Positions 50,612 to 60,339 of a stretch of 64,000 nt of DNA are shown here, piece after piece. Under the pieces are notes generated by a model, which was given only the letters and a program-made list of their open reading frames with translations, had not been told where the DNA came from and did no database searches. This DNA comes from Neorhizobium petrolearium (lineage in GTDB: Bacteria > Pseudomonadota > Alphaproteobacteria > Rhizobiales > Rhizobiaceae). The stretch covers positions 124,001 to 188,000 of the forward strand of contig NZ_JAGGJW010000005.1 in assembly GCF_017873175.1 (NCBI RefSeq), in the 5' to 3' direction. Position numbers and translations under genes: made by a program. Numbering within the stretch: position 1 is the stretch's first letter; every line of letters starts with the position of its first letter.

Positions 50612-51001
50612 ATGATCATCCGGTCCGGGGGCTGCCTGTGCGGCAGGGTCAAATACAGCGTGAAGGGTGCGCCGCTCAGGATCGGGCTCTGCCACTGTAT
50701 GGATTGTCGCAAGGAGAGTGGCTCGAGCTTCGCTACATTCGGAATCTGGCCGCCGCATGCGTTCGAGAGCACAGGCGAAGTCAGATATTTCCAGGGGCGC
50801 GGGTTCTGCCCCGAATGCGGCTCGCGCGTCTTCAACGAAAGCAGTGATGGAGAGGAAATGGAGATTCGTGTCGGCTCGCTGGACATGGCGCCAACCGATC
50901 TGGAACCCACCTACGAGCTCTGGGTGAAGAGGCGCGAGAACTGGCTTCCGCCACTACCCGTCAAGCAGTTCGAGGAAGACCGAACTGACGCATTGCCCTG
51001 A
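50612..51001 (+). CDS. GFA family protein (Gfa/CENP-V zinc fold)
   Basis: Protein of 129 residues with GGCLCGRVKYS (residues 6-16), LCHCMDCRKESGSSFA (about 26-41) and FCPECGSRV near 66-74, i.e. the full set of zinc cysteines of the family. AGAGAAG precedes the ATG. Same family as the gene at 12297 but only moderately similar. Substrate unknown. Confidence 0.9.
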   Translation: MIIRSGGCLCGRVKYSVKGAPLRIGLCHCMDCRKESGSSFATFGIWPPHAFESTGEVRYFQGRGFCPECGSRVFNESSDGEEMEIRVGSLDMAPTDLEPTYELWVKRRENWLPPLPVKQFEEDRTDALP

Positions 51002-51049
51002 CATGCCGCGGGTATAAAGTGCCCACGAAACGCCAAGGAGAATCTTGTC

Positions 51050-51475
51050 ATGGCGAAGAAGGATTTGCTCAAAAAAGCGATCGCGATCGCTACAGAGGCA
51101 CATCAAGGTCAATCGTCGAAGACCGGCGGACCGTTCATCGAGCATGTGCGGCGCGTGGCCGAAAGCGTGGCGGGCGAGGACGAGAAACTGGTCGCCTGGC
51201 TGCACGATGTGGTTGAAAAAGGCCCTGGCTGGACCTTCGCCCGACTGCGTGAAGAGGGTTTTCCGGCATTGGTCATCGAGGCCGTCGATGCGATGAGCAA
51301 GCGTGATGGCGAGGACTATTTCGACTTCGTTCGCCGTTCCATCGGGAATCCGCTCGCACGCTCGGTGAAACGCGCCGACCTTACGGACAATCTTGCCCAG
51401 ATGCGCCAGATGGATGGCGATGGTTCGAAATTTGCCGAGGGCCTGCGTATCCTGAACGCGGAATATCCTGCCTGA
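51050..51475 (+). CDS. HD-domain phosphohydrolase-like protein
   Basis: Small HD protein of 141 residues. Candidate metal ligands are His32 (FIEHVRRV), the His52-Asp53 pair (WLHDVVEK) and an Asp in KRADLTDNL near 107. The arrangement resembles the Mn-dependent hydrolase domain of small alarmone hydrolases, but several of their other motifs are not evident, so nucleotide specificity is open. Start has AAGGAGAA upstream. Confidence 0.82.
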   Translation: MAKKDLLKKAIAIATEAHQGQSSKTGGPFIEHVRRVAESVAGEDEKLVAWLHDVVEKGPGWTFARLREEGFPALVIEAVDAMSKRDGEDYFDFVRRSIGNPLARSVKRADLTDNLAQMRQMDGDGSKFAEGLRILNAEYPA

Positions 51476-51548
51476 GCCCCGGAACCTTGAGCGTTTCCCA
51501 TCGTTCGTCTTCGCAGTGCGGCATGCCGTTCGAATGCAGGATGGACCT

Positions 51549-52328
51549 ATGGAACTCAGATCTCAGGTAGCTCTGGTAACGGGCGCTGGCTCGGGCATCG
51601 GCAGGGCTGCGGCCCTGAAGCTTGCGGGCCAAGGCGCAAAGGTCGGCGTGCTCGGCCGCACGAAAGACGAGATCGATAAAACTGCCGACAAGATCAGGAA
51701 AGCCGGTGGTGAGACATTGCCACTGGAGGCGGACGTCTCGGACGAGAAACGGATGCGTGAAGCCCTCGACCGGCTTGCGGAAACGTTCGGCCGTTTGGAC
51801 ATCGTGGTGGCAAACGCCGGCATCAACGGCGTCTGGGCGCCGATCGACGACCTCAAGCCGGAAGAATGGGATAAAACCATCGCCGTCAACCTGCGCGGCA
51901 CCTATCTCACCTTCCACGCCGCCGTTCCACACCTGAAGAAACGGGGGGGTTCGATCGTGGTTGTCTCCTCGATCAATGGCAACCGCACTTTCAATACCCC
52001 CGGCGCGACGGCCTATGTGGCGACCAAGGCGGCGCAAGTCGCAATCGTCCAGCAGCTTGCATTGGAACTCGGCAAGCACGGAATCCGCGTCAATGCCGTT
52101 TGTCCCGGCGCAATCGACACGAACATCAACGACAACACGACGGTGCGAAAGGAGAAGGACACGGCCGTGCCGGTGAAGTTCCCCAAAGGCGATATCCCGA
52201 TTACCGGCGGCAAGGCGGGTGAGAGCGAGGATGTTGCTGATGTCATTCTCTTTTTGGCCTCGGACCGGTCCCGACACGTGACAGGCACGCCAATCTTTGT
52301 CGACGGTGGCCAGAGCTTGCTCAGATAG
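51549..52328 (+). CDS. Short-chain dehydrogenase/reductase
   Basis: SDR of 259 residues with TGAGSGIG (11-18), NAG (89-91), Ser140/141 and the Tyr156-Lys160 pair (YVATK). LGRTKDE after the second strand suggests NADP preference. The ATG at 51549 is preceded by AGGATGG. No operon partner. Substrate not assignable. Confidence 0.92.
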   Translation: MELRSQVALVTGAGSGIGRAAALKLAGQGAKVGVLGRTKDEIDKTADKIRKAGGETLPLEADVSDEKRMREALDRLAETFGRLDIVVANAGINGVWAPIDDLKPEEWDKTIAVNLRGTYLTFHAAVPHLKKRGGSIVVVSSINGNRTFNTPGATAYVATKAAQVAIVQQLALELGKHGIRVNAVCPGAIDTNINDNTTVRKEKDTAVPVKFPKGDIPITGGKAGESEDVADVILFLASDRSRHVTGTPIFVDGGQSLLR

Positions 52329-52329
52329 A

Positions 52330-52353
52330 ACGTCCGGCGAGCAGCCGGGACGT
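52330..52353 (+). terminator. Hairpin after the SDR gene
   Basis: ACGTCCGG and CCGGGACGT form a stem with one bulge and a 7-nt loop directly after the stop codon. No clear T-run follows. Confidence 0.35.
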
Positions 52354-52416
52354 ATTGAACAGGCTGGCGTCCGCGCGCATTAATGGGCATCGTCAATCGC
52401 CTATGTTCAGGAGTTC

Positions 52417-52980
52417 ATGATGGTTCACGAAAAGCCCGCCAACGGCGCCCCCGTCCTCGTTATCGACCTGCAGGCAGGCATGTTCGACGGCCTCGTCGAG
52501 CCACCGGTACACGATGCCGATCGCCTGACCGAGCATGCGCGAAAAGTGATCGACTGGGCGCGGCGGGAAGGCCGCAAGATAGCCTTCATCCGCCACGACG
52601 GGCCGGAAGGCGATCCGCTTGCGCCGGGAGAGCCGGGTTGGCCGGTCTCTCCGGCGCTCGGCCAGGCCGAGGACGAACCGACCTTCTCCAAGAAGGTCGG
52701 CGATGCTTTCAGCAACCCGGAACTCGGCAAGTGGATCGAAGTGCAAGGTGCACCGGAGGTCGTGCTTCTCGGGGCGCAAACGGATTTCTGTGTTGCAGCG
52801 ACGGTCAAGGGCGCGATGTCCAACGGGCTGAAAGTCACCGTCGTTTCGGATGCTCACAGCACGCTGGACCAGCCGGACGAGGCCGCACCGGCAATCATCA
52901 ACCGCTACAATGCGCAGTTCGCCGAGGCCGGCGTCAACCTGGTGACGACCGAGGCGCTGACGGGCTCTCAGGGCTTTTGA
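52417..52980 (+). CDS. Isochorismatase family cysteine hydrolase
   Basis: Hydrolase of 187 residues with the catalytic triad Asp17 (VIDLQAG), Lys92/93 (FSKKVGD) and Cys125 (TDFCVAATV). Members hydrolyse isochorismate, nicotinamide or carbamate-type amides; the short form and lack of neighbours leave the substrate open. The final 47 nt overlap the convergent ABC-F gene tail to tail. Confidence 0.9.
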   Translation: MMVHEKPANGAPVLVIDLQAGMFDGLVEPPVHDADRLTEHARKVIDWARREGRKIAFIRHDGPEGDPLAPGEPGWPVSPALGQAEDEPTFSKKVGDAFSNPELGKWIEVQGAPEVVLLGAQTDFCVAATVKGAMSNGLKVTVVSDAHSTLDQPDEAAPAIINRYNAQFAEAGVNLVTTEALTGSQGF

Positions 52981-54559
52981 GCCCAAGTTCCAGCCGGCGG
53001 GTGATGCCGATTTCGCTGAGAAACACCTCGTCGTGGCTGACGACCAGAAGCGCGCCGTCATAGGCGTGCAATCCGGCTTCAACCGCAGCAATCGAATCGA
53101 TGTCGAGATGGTTGGTCGGTTCGTCGAGGATCAGGAGCGACGGCGGTTCCGGCCCGCCGAGCACGCAGGCAAGGCCCGCGCGCAGCATCTGCCCGCCCGA
53201 CAGCGTACCGACGATCTGCAAGGCAGCATCGGCGCGGAACATGAGGCGCGCCAGCGCTGCGCGGCAGGCATTCTCGTCTGCCTGTGGATTAAGGCGCTTG
53301 AAATTGTCGCGTATCGACAGAGCCGAGTCGAGCAGGCTCACGCGCTGATCCAGCATAGCGGTCTTCACCATCACCCGCACCGATCCTTCGAAGGGCTGCA
53401 ACGTGCCAGTCACGAGCGAAAGCAGCGTCGTCTTGCCCGACCCATTCGGCCCGGTGACAGCGATCCGCTCCGGCCCGGTGATCTCGAAAGAAAGACCGCG
53501 CAATACCGGGTGCTCCGGCGCATAACCGGCCGTGACGTTGTCGATTCTCAGCACGACCCTGCTCGCCGGCAGGCCTGTCGGCGGCAGCCTCACGGAAAGC
53601 GGCTGCAGGATCTCGATCTTTTCACGCGCGGCGGCGGCTTCTTCCATCGCCTGTGTTCTGCGCCGTTCGGCAAGCCGAGCATTCTCGCCACTGGTGTTCT
53701 CCGCTTGCCGTTTCAGCCCGCCGGCTACAATGCGCGGCATGTCGCCCCGCGCTGCCTTCTTCTTTCCGACGCTGTCGCGGCGAGCCTTGCGCTCGACTGT
53801 CTCCTGTGCCGTCCGGTTGACCTCCGCCACCCGCTTCTCGGCATCGGCAAGATCGTGCTCCACAGCAGCCAATTCCAGCGCCTTGCGCTCCCGATAGTGG
53901 CTCCAGTTGCCGCCATAACGCGTCACCCCAAGTGTCGTCATCTCGACGATCGCATCGACGGTATCGAGCAATTCCCGGTCATGACTGACAATGATTGCGC
54001 CACTGCGCCAACCGGCGAGAAGGTCGATCACCGCCCGCCGTCCGTCACGGTCGAGATTGTTGGTCGGTTCATCGAGGATCAGGAAATCCGGCTCGGCGAA
54101 GATCAGCGCTGCCAGCCCGGCACGCGTGCGCTGACCACCCGACAGCGTTGCGAGCGGCGTTTCCGCATCGGCATCGAGGTTGGCGCGCGCCAGAGCTTCC
54201 GCCATGCGTGCTTCGAGCATCCAGTCGGCGGAGGAGAGTTCATCGGCCGTCGCTTCCCCTCTTTCGGCGCGGGCAAGCAGGTCAAGCGCATCACGTGCAC
54301 CGAAGAGATCTGCGATCGTTTCGTCCGGCCCAACCTGCACGCTCTGGCGCAGTACATCGAGCGTGCCGAACACGGAAACCGTGCCGGATAAGGGTGAGAG
54401 TTCCGCGCTGATCAACTTCAGAAGCGTCGTCTTGCCGACGCCGTTGCGGCCGACAAGGCCTACGCGTTCAGGCCCGAAGCTGAGGTTCAGATGTGAGAAA
54501 AGCGGTCTGCCGTCAGGCGTGGACCAGGAAAGATCGGAAAGAGTGATGGAAGCAGGCAT
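52934..54559 (-). CDS. ABC-F family ATP-binding protein
   Basis: Soluble double-ATPase protein of 541 residues with two complete cassettes and no membrane segment. Walker A sites GRNGVGKTT (about 39-47) and GPNGSGKTT (near 368), signatures LSGGQRTRAG and LSGGQMLRAG, and Walker B motifs FLILDEPTNNLD and LLILDEPTNHLD are present. The linker between them is rich in Lys/Arg/Glu helices, as in ribosome-associated ABC-F translation factors. The ATG at 54559 follows GGGGAA; a TTG at 54583 is an alternative. Confidence 0.92.
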   Translation of the reverse strand: MPASITLSDLSWSTPDGRPLFSHLNLSFGPERVGLVGRNGVGKTTLLKLISAELSPLSGTVSVFGTLDVLRQSVQVGPDETIADLFGARDALDLLARAERGEATADELSSADWMLEARMAEALARANLDADAETPLATLSGGQRTRAGLAALIFAEPDFLILDEPTNNLDRDGRRAVIDLLAGWRSGAIIVSHDRELLDTVDAIVEMTTLGVTRYGGNWSHYRERKALELAAVEHDLADAEKRVAEVNRTAQETVERKARRDSVGKKKAARGDMPRIVAGGLKRQAENTSGENARLAERRRTQAMEEAAAAREKIEILQPLSVRLPPTGLPASRVVLRIDNVTAGYAPEHPVLRGLSFEITGPERIAVTGPNGSGKTTLLSLVTGTLQPFEGSVRVMVKTAMLDQRVSLLDSALSIRDNFKRLNPQADENACRAALARLMFRADAALQIVGTLSGGQMLRAGLACVLGGPEPPSLLILDEPTNHLDIDSIAAVEAGLHAYDGALLVVSHDEVFLSEIGITRRLELGLKSPESPSAPRSSPG

Positions 54560-54706
54560 GGATAGAGATTCCCCGAATGGCAAGGCGAAGTGGCGTTGCG
54601 ATCGGGGTGAAATCCATGGTCGACCATCCTGTCGGTGTTGCGGATGGCGGGGAATTTAGGCGGAAAATATGGGCGTTTCAAGACGACTGATGTGGCGAGA
54701 CGCCCA

Positions 54707-54730
54707 CCATCCTCCTCAAGGGGAGGATGG
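54707..54730. repeat. Intergenic inverted repeat
   Basis: CCATCCTCC (54707-54715) and GGAGGATGG (54722-54730) form a 9-bp stem with a 6-nt loop between peptidase T and ABC-F genes, which both read on the minus strand. It has the composition of rhizobial intergenic repeats and may terminate peptidase T transcription. Confidence 0.5.
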
Positions 54731-54772
54731 GTGCATGCTGACAGGCCTTGCTCCTGTCACAGCCTGGCGCTT

Positions 54773-56008
<1,236 letters not shown>

Positions 56009-56155
56009 GGCTCAAATCCAAATTTGTCGAGGAACACTTGACTTGTAGCGAGACAGGACGCCGGCGTGAATGGGGTCCACCGGAATAATCCTCATCTCCG
56101 GACGCCCGCGTTTCCTCCCGCAGGTTTTCCGGATCAGGAGCGGGTCTATAACAAT

Positions 56156-56191
56156 CCAAAACGTTTTGGCTTGACTCCCAAAACGTTTTGG
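56156..56191 (+). promoter_or_regulatory. Two perfect LacI-type operators
   Basis: The 14-bp perfect palindrome CCAAAACGTTTTGG occurs at 56156-56169 and again at 56178-56191, centre to centre 22 bp, about two helix turns. They lie 31-67 nt upstream of the LacI-family gene start. The central CG with symmetric arms is the classic LacI/GalR-family operator form, so the adjacent regulator is the likely ligand and autoregulates the whole operon. Confidence 0.85.
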
Positions 56192-56222
56192 ATGATCCTT
56201 TCTTCAATTCGGGAGGAAGATC

Positions 56223-57233
56223 TTGGCCAATCTGAAACAGCTTGCGCAATCGCTTGGACTGTCGATAACGACGGTATCGCGTGCGCTCGACGGCTATTCG
56301 GATGTCTCGGCGGCAACCCGCGAGCGGGTCCGCGAGGCTGCCGACAAGGCGGGCTATCGGCCGAACGCGTCGGCCCGGCGCCTTCGCAGGCAGCGCGCCG
56401 AACTGGTTGCCGTCACACTTCCGAGCGATCCCGGCCATATCGGACCGCCGCACTTCCTCGACATGCTCTCCGGTTGCGCCGAACACCTGGCCGGTGCCGG
56501 GCTTAATCTCGTTATAGCACCCGTGCCGCGCGGCGAGAGCGAGCTTGAAATCTGCCGCCGTTTTGTCGATGGCCGTCGCGTCGATGCCATGCTTTTGGTC
56601 CGCACCAAGCGACATGACGAGCGCGTGGAATTTCTGCAGTCGCGCGGCATTCCCTTCGTCACCAACGGTCGCACCGAAAGCCCGGTCCCCCACCCCTATA
56701 TCGACGGCGACGGCTTTGCCGGTTTCCACGCCGCGACCCAGCGTTTCCGGACCGCCGGCCACCGCCGCATCGGCCATATCGCCGGGCCGCAGGAGTATTA
56801 TTTCGCCCATGTGCGCCGCATGGGCTGGCAATCCGCTATGGACGAGGCCGGCCTTGAAGCCGACCTCTGCGCCGAGGGGGCGCCAACCGAACAGGGGGGG
56901 TATCTCGCAGCGCTCGAACTGCTGCGTCAGCCATCACGCCCGACCGCGCTCGTCTGCGCCACGGACGAGATGGCGATGGGCGCACTTCGGGCACTGAGGG
57001 AAATCGACGGCGGAAACCAGATCAGCATCGTTGGCCATGACGATCTGCCGATGGGCGCCTATACGAGCCCTTCGCTTTCGACCATGCGGATGACCGGCGA
57101 GAACCTCGGCACGAATTTCGCCTCGCTGCTCTTGCGCGCCATCGCCGGAGAACCGGCCGAAGAGCTCCAGGAGCTTCACGCGATCGAATTCGTCGATCGC
57201 GACAGCCATCGCCGCCCGCCCGCGGCGGCATGA
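56223..57233 (+). CDS. LacI family transcriptional regulator
   Basis: Regulator of 336 residues. The helix-turn-helix and hinge lie at residues 2-58 (LKQLAQSLGLSITTVSRALDGY, then RPNASARRLRRQRA), followed by a periplasmic-binding-like sugar domain. The start is TTG at 56223, preceded by GGAGGAAGA; no ATG gives a complete helix-turn-helix. It is the first gene of the glycoside ABC operon, only 37 nt before the binding-protein gene, and two matching operators lie just upstream. Confidence 0.93.
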   Translation: MANLKQLAQSLGLSITTVSRALDGYSDVSAATRERVREAADKAGYRPNASARRLRRQRAELVAVTLPSDPGHIGPPHFLDMLSGCAEHLAGAGLNLVIAPVPRGESELEICRRFVDGRRVDAMLLVRTKRHDERVEFLQSRGIPFVTNGRTESPVPHPYIDGDGFAGFHAATQRFRTAGHRRIGHIAGPQEYYFAHVRRMGWQSAMDEAGLEADLCAEGAPTEQGGYLAALELLRQPSRPTALVCATDEMAMGALRALREIDGGNQISIVGHDDLPMGAYTSPSLSTMRMTGENLGTNFASLLLRAIAGEPAEELQELHAIEFVDRDSHRRPPAAA

Positions 57234-57270
57234 CAGCAGTACCCAGACAAGAACAATGAAGGAGGAGAAT

Positions 57271-58548
57271 ATGAAACGCCTTTTATCGCTTGCAGTTTTC
57301 GCTTCGACCGCCCTGGCGCTCGCCACTCCGGCGCTTGCCCAGACGGTCTTCCTGTCCACCCAGCTTCGCCCGATCGAGGAAGCCACCGCCGTGCGCCAGG
57401 AAATCCTGAACGGAGTGGACGCGAAAGTCGATTACGTCGTCGAGGAGCCGCCGCAGTTCGCGGTACGCATGGAGGCCGAGCGCCAGGCCGGCAAGCATAC
57501 GATCAGTCTCGTCGGCGCCTTGCATGGCGAGCTCTCGCCGCTTGCAGACAAGGATTCGCTTGAGCCGCTCGATGACCTTGCCAAGAGACTAGCCGCCAAC
57601 GGCATGCCGCAATCGCTGCTCGACCTCGGCAAACTCGGCAAGTCGACGCAGCAGTACATTCCGTGGATGCAGGCAACCTATGTCATGGCTGCCCACAAGG
57701 ACGCATTGCAATACCTGCCGGAAGGCGCCGATATCAACGCGCTCACCTACGATCAGTTGATCGCCTGGGGCAAGAAGATGGAGGAAGCGACCGGCCAGCC
57801 GCAGATCGGCTTCCCGGCCGGCCCGAAGGGACTGATGGCACGCTTCTTCGAAGGATATTTCTATCCCTCCTTCACGGGCGGCGTGGTGCGCACGTTCAAG
57901 AATGCGGATGCCGCCGCGGGCTGGGAGAAGTTCAAGGAACTCTGGACGGTCGTCACGCCCACCTCGACCAATTACGACTTCATGCAGGAACCGCTTGCCG
58001 CCGGCGAAGTCATGGTCGCCTGGGATCACGTCGCGCGGCTGAAGAACGCAATCTCTGCGAGCCCCGACGATTATGTCGTCTTTCCCGCACCGGCCGGCCC
58101 GAAGGGCCGCGGCTACATGCCGGTCGTCGCCGGCCTCGCCATTCCGAAGGGCGCGCCGGATGCGGCAGGCGCCACAAAGGTCATCGAACACCTGGCCACC
58201 CAGGATACGCAGTTGCTGACCGCCCAACTCGTCGGTTTCTTCCCGACGCTGAACGTCCAACTGCCGGAAGACCTCGACAAGGGGGTTGCCCTGCTCGCCG
58301 GCGCCGTGACCGCCACCCAATCGGCCAAGGACGCGGTGATCTCGCTCCTGCCGGTCGGCCTCGGCGACAAGGGTGGCGAGTTCAACAAGGTCTATATGGA
58401 CAGCTTCCAGCGGATCGTTCTGCGCAGCGAGCCGGTCGCCGACGTCCTGAAATCGCAAGGCGAGACGATGGCCAAGCTGATGGCCGACACCAAAGCCCCA
58501 TGCTGGGCTCCCGACGCCAAGAGCAACGGCGCCTGCCCGGTCGAATAA
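57271..58548 (+). CDS. ABC transporter substrate-binding protein, family 1
   Basis: Periplasmic binding protein of 425 residues with a Sec signal peptide (1-23, cleavage after ALA). Family 1 features include VDYVVEEPPQFAVRMEAERQAG near 50-71 and FMQEPLAAGEVMVAWDHVARL near 236-256. Two Cys in the last 15 residues (APCWAPDAKSNGACPVE) could form a disulfide at the C-terminus. The operon also encodes two permeases, an ATPase and a glycosidase, so the ligand is probably a small glycoside. GGAGGAG precedes the ATG. Confidence 0.92.
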   Translation: MKRLLSLAVFASTALALATPALAQTVFLSTQLRPIEEATAVRQEILNGVDAKVDYVVEEPPQFAVRMEAERQAGKHTISLVGALHGELSPLADKDSLEPLDDLAKRLAANGMPQSLLDLGKLGKSTQQYIPWMQATYVMAAHKDALQYLPEGADINALTYDQLIAWGKKMEEATGQPQIGFPAGPKGLMARFFEGYFYPSFTGGVVRTFKNADAAAGWEKFKELWTVVTPTSTNYDFMQEPLAAGEVMVAWDHVARLKNAISASPDDYVVFPAPAGPKGRGYMPVVAGLAIPKGAPDAAGATKVIEHLATQDTQLLTAQLVGFFPTLNVQLPEDLDKGVALLAGAVTATQSAKDAVISLLPVGLGDKGGEFNKVYMDSFQRIVLRSEPVADVLKSQGETMAKLMADTKAPCWAPDAKSNGACPVE

Positions 58549-58567
58549 GCCTCCCAAGGCAACCTGA

Positions 58568-58595
58568 GCGGTCCGGGCGTTGATGCCCGGGCCGC
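58568..58595 (+). terminator. 11-bp GC-rich hairpin after the binding-protein gene
   Basis: Positions 58568-58578 and 58585-58595 pair over 11 bp (one G-T pair) with loop GTTGAT. There is no T-run, so it more likely attenuates or stabilises the upstream mRNA. Confidence 0.65.
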
Positions 58596-58633
58596 ACGCG
58601 ATCCTAAATTACACAAGACGCCTGCGGGGGCCG

Positions 58634-59485
58634 ATGACCAATAACCGAACCTGGATCCCCTATCTTCTGATCTTGCCGTCCGTCGCCTTCCTGGCCTTGC
58701 TCTTCGTCGTGCCGCTCGTGCAGACGATCTGGCTTGCATTCTCGGACAACGGCCTGCCATCGCTTGCCAATATGCGCACGATGGCGGGTGACCTCAATTT
58801 CCTCCCGTCGGTTCGCAACACGTTCCTCCTGACCATCGCCGTTGTGCCGGTTCAGGTGGTGATCGCGCTTGTCATGGGCACGCTGGTGGCGAAGGTCGGC
58901 GCCGGCCGCGAGACCATCCTGTGGATCTGGACGATCCCGCTCGGCATCTCCGATCTTGCCGCCGGCATGGTGTGGCTGTCGATCCTCCAGAATACCGGCT
59001 ATCTCAACTCGCTGCTCTTCAGCCTCGGTCTGATCGAGCGCCAGACGAGTTGGCTCACCTACCAGACGCCCGTCGCGCTCTTTATCGGCATCGCTGTCGC
59101 GGAAATCTGGCGCGGCACGGCGATCGTCATGGTCATCATCGTCGCAGGCCTCAACCAGGTTCCGAAGGAATTCAAGGAAGCCGCCGAGATCTTTGGTGCC
59201 GGGCCGTGGACACGCTTCTTTCGCATCACCCTGCCGCTCATCCGCCCGGCGCTGCAATCGGCACTCATTCTGCGCACCGTACTGGCCTTCGAGGTCTTCG
59301 CCGTCGTCTATGCGCTCGGCGGTCGCAATTTCCCGGTCCTGGTCGGTGAGGCCTATACTTGGCAGAACCAGAACCAGAATTACGGCGTGGCCGGCGCCTA
59401 CGCCGTGCTGATCATGGTGATCTCGCTTGCCGCGACCGTCGTCTATCTGAAAGCCATCAAGGTCGATCCGGAGCGCCTGCCATGA
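58634..59485 (+). CDS. ABC transporter permease, MalF type
   Basis: Inner-membrane subunit of 283 residues, first membrane segment about 7-28, EAA loop KEAAEIFGAGPWTRFFRITLP near 179-199. Start ATG 58634 gives a normal N-terminus; earlier in-frame codons lie in the hairpin region. It overlaps the next permease gene by 4 nt (ATGA). Confidence 0.92.
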   Translation: MTNNRTWIPYLLILPSVAFLALLFVVPLVQTIWLAFSDNGLPSLANMRTMAGDLNFLPSVRNTFLLTIAVVPVQVVIALVMGTLVAKVGAGRETILWIWTIPLGISDLAAGMVWLSILQNTGYLNSLLFSLGLIERQTSWLTYQTPVALFIGIAVAEIWRGTAIVMVIIVAGLNQVPKEFKEAAEIFGAGPWTRFFRITLPLIRPALQSALILRTVLAFEVFAVVYALGGRNFPVLVGEAYTWQNQNQNYGVAGAYAVLIMVISLAATVVYLKAIKVDPERLP

Positions 59486-60327
59486 GTTCCAAAACCGTAA
59501 GCGCAGCAAGTCCCGCAGGTTTCGTCTCGTCTCGCCGCTGGCTGGTCTGGAGCGGCATCATCGCACTTTGTGCCTGGGTGCTCGTGCCGATCTATCTCGT
59601 CGCGCTCGGGGCGCTCGGGGGACGCCAGGGCGTCTATCAATGGCCGAAAACTGGCCTGCCGACCGGCATCTCGATCGAGCCGTTCCTCCTGTTCTTGAGA
59701 ACGGAAGGCGTCGTGCAGTCCTTCCTGAATTCTCTGGGTGCTGCTGGCATCACGGTGGCGCTTTCGATCATCCTCGGCGCACCCGCCGGTTATGCGCTTG
59801 CCCGCTACAATTTCCACGGCAAGGACAGCTACCGGCTGCTGGTGCTCCTGACGCGCGCCTTCCCGCTGGCGATCCTGGCGCTGCCGCTCACGGTCTCCTT
59901 CATCCGGCTTGGCCTCTATGACACGATCACCGGCGTCGGGCTCATCCATACGGTGCTGGCGCTGCCGTTTGCGGCACTGGTGACGCAGGGCATTTTCCTC
60001 GGGGTTCCGAAGGAGTTGGAGGAAGCGGCCTGGGTGTTCGGCTGCACGCGAATCCAGGCCTTTTTCAAGATCGTGGCGCCGCTGGCGCTGCCCGGCATCG
60101 TTGCGACGGCCGTCTTTGCCTTCGTCATCTCCTGGAACGAGGTTTTTGCCGCTTCGGTGCTGACGGTGAGGAACCGCACGCTGACGGCCTATCTCTTGAC
60201 GGTGCTTTCTGAAAGCCCAATGCACTATCGTTTCGCCGGCGGACTGTTGCTCATCCTTCCCTCGGTTGTCTTCATCTTCGCGGTCAGGCGCTACCTCTTC
60301 GCGATCTGGGGCATTTCCTCCAAATAA
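59482..60327 (+). CDS. ABC transporter permease, MalG type
   Basis: Second membrane subunit, 281 residues, first membrane segment about 20-42 and EAA loop LEEAAWVFGCTRIQAFFKIVAP near 180-201. Twelve nt separate it from the ATPase gene. Confidence 0.92.
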   Translation: MSSKTVSAASPAGFVSSRRWLVWSGIIALCAWVLVPIYLVALGALGGRQGVYQWPKTGLPTGISIEPFLLFLRTEGVVQSFLNSLGAAGITVALSIILGAPAGYALARYNFHGKDSYRLLVLLTRAFPLAILALPLTVSFIRLGLYDTITGVGLIHTVLALPFAALVTQGIFLGVPKELEEAAWVFGCTRIQAFFKIVAPLALPGIVATAVFAFVISWNEVFAASVLTVRNRTLTAYLLTVLSESPMHYRFAGGLLLILPSVVFIFAVRRYLFAIWGISSK

Positions 60328-60339
60328 CAGGACCTAGCC

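Noticed and set aside
35834..52980. A Rut-type pyrimidine degradation cluster (LLM monooxygenase, alpha/beta hydrolase, flavin reductase, isochorismatase)
   Set aside because: The isochorismatase is 11 kb away in another context, no RutC or RutE/RutG homologue is present, and the reductase is of the flavodoxin-like NADPH:FMN type rather than the RutF type.
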